A stretch of DNA of 51,254 nucleotides from positions 1 to 51,254 of the forward strand of contig JAGCSE010000038.1 in NCBI GenBank assembly GCA_017964325.1, in the 5' to 3' direction. The notes beneath the pieces were generated by a model that did no database searches, was not told the DNA's origin, and saw only the letters and a program-made list of their open reading frames with translations. Every line of letters starts with the position of its first letter. Within the stretch, counting starts at the first letter, position 1. This stretch comes from Victivallales bacterium (lineage in GTDB: Bacteria; Verrucomicrobiota; Lentisphaeria; Oligosphaerales; Oligosphaeraceae). Made by a program: the position numbers and the translations under genes. Shown one piece after another: positions 51,211 to 51,254 of the stretch.

Positions 51211-51248
51211 CATTAAGCATTAAGCATTAAGCATTAAGCATTAAGCAT
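51211..51248 (+). repeat. Heptamer array (CATTAAG)x5, inverted relative to 50660-50737
   Basis: Five perfect CATTAAG units plus a partial CAT, beginning 31 bases upstream of the four-helix-bundle start codon. CATTAAG is the reverse complement of CTTAATG, which is the unit of the array on the other side of the gene, so the gene lies between inverted arrays. Confidence 0.95.
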
Positions 51249-51254
51249 TGCGAC

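Noticed and set aside
1..51254. tRNA, rRNA, insertion sequence or integrase genes
   Set aside because: No cloverleaf, rRNA segment or transposase/integrase reading frame could be recognised on either strand.

Overview
The window looks like about 51 kb of chromosome from an anaerobic, glycan-degrading member of the Lentisphaerae (Victivallales-like), probably gut or sediment derived. This is inferred from the gene mix: an [FeFe]-hydrogenase and a reverse-rubrerythrin beside a Fur/PerR-type regulator (anaerobe), many glycoside-hydrolase-type proteins, HEAT/discoidin/DUF1080 giants, Gfo/Idh oxidoreductases, DUF4886 and DUF4965 proteins, and two type II pseudopilins with the [20 protein letters not shown] start that is hugely expanded in that phylum. 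No 16S rRNA or tRNA was seen, so taxonomy is inference. There is no gene-free stretch longer than about 300 bases.

Layout. 1-1287: 3' part of an [FeFe]-hydrogenase and its terminator. 1361-8288 (minus): class III aminotransferase, sugar isomerase, secreted GH99/WbsX-like protein, hisC, dgkA. 8461-12759 (plus): a secreted protein with two lipase-like domains, then a GHL6-like hydrolase. 12775-13882: AT-rich accessory module with a DUF3990 (ADP-ribosyltransferase-like) gene broken by a stop codon, plus a partner gene. 13954-16947 (minus): recQ-ftsY. 17212-21059 (plus): asnB/DUF218, reverse rubrerythrin, Fur-family regulator. 21149-31362 (plus): Tat-exported Gfo/Idh oxidoreductase, HEAT-discoidin-DUF1080 protein, GH36 alpha-galactosidase, argC, GH28-like beta-helix protein, an acidic unknown protein and a cysteine-rich mini-protein. 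31623-35918 (minus): glycogen debranching enzyme. 36093-40792: Gfo/Idh oxidoreductase and a DUF4175-like membrane giant. 40957-42306 (minus): MATE transporter. 42394-49764 (plus): DUF4886, pseudopilin pair, DUF4965 protein, trmL, thiamine pyrophosphokinase, ddl. 49811-51179 (minus): DUF89 phosphatase and an orphan S23/IVP-type four-helix-bundle protein.

The metabolic theme is extracellular and periplasmic plant or host glycan breakdown (alpha-galactosides, pectin-like chains, glycogen/starch) feeding an anaerobic, hydrogen-linked metabolism, mixed with housekeeping genes for histidine, arginine and asparagine synthesis, thiamine diphosphate, cell wall and protein targeting.

The most unusual signal is not a gene family. 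At least ten intergenic sites carry short, low-complexity tandem arrays with unit lengths of 7, 8, 9 or 36 bases. The clearest are heptamer arrays (TAAGCAT and TAATCAT) that run in the same phase directly into the start codons of two unrelated genes in place of a ribosome binding site. A third heptamer array lies in inverted orientation on the other side of the four-helix-bundle gene at the right end. A 36-bp palindromic array between trmL and the thiamine pyrophosphokinase gene, and a pair of 38-nt terminators 43 kb apart, both show compensatory base changes, which suggests selection on RNA structure.
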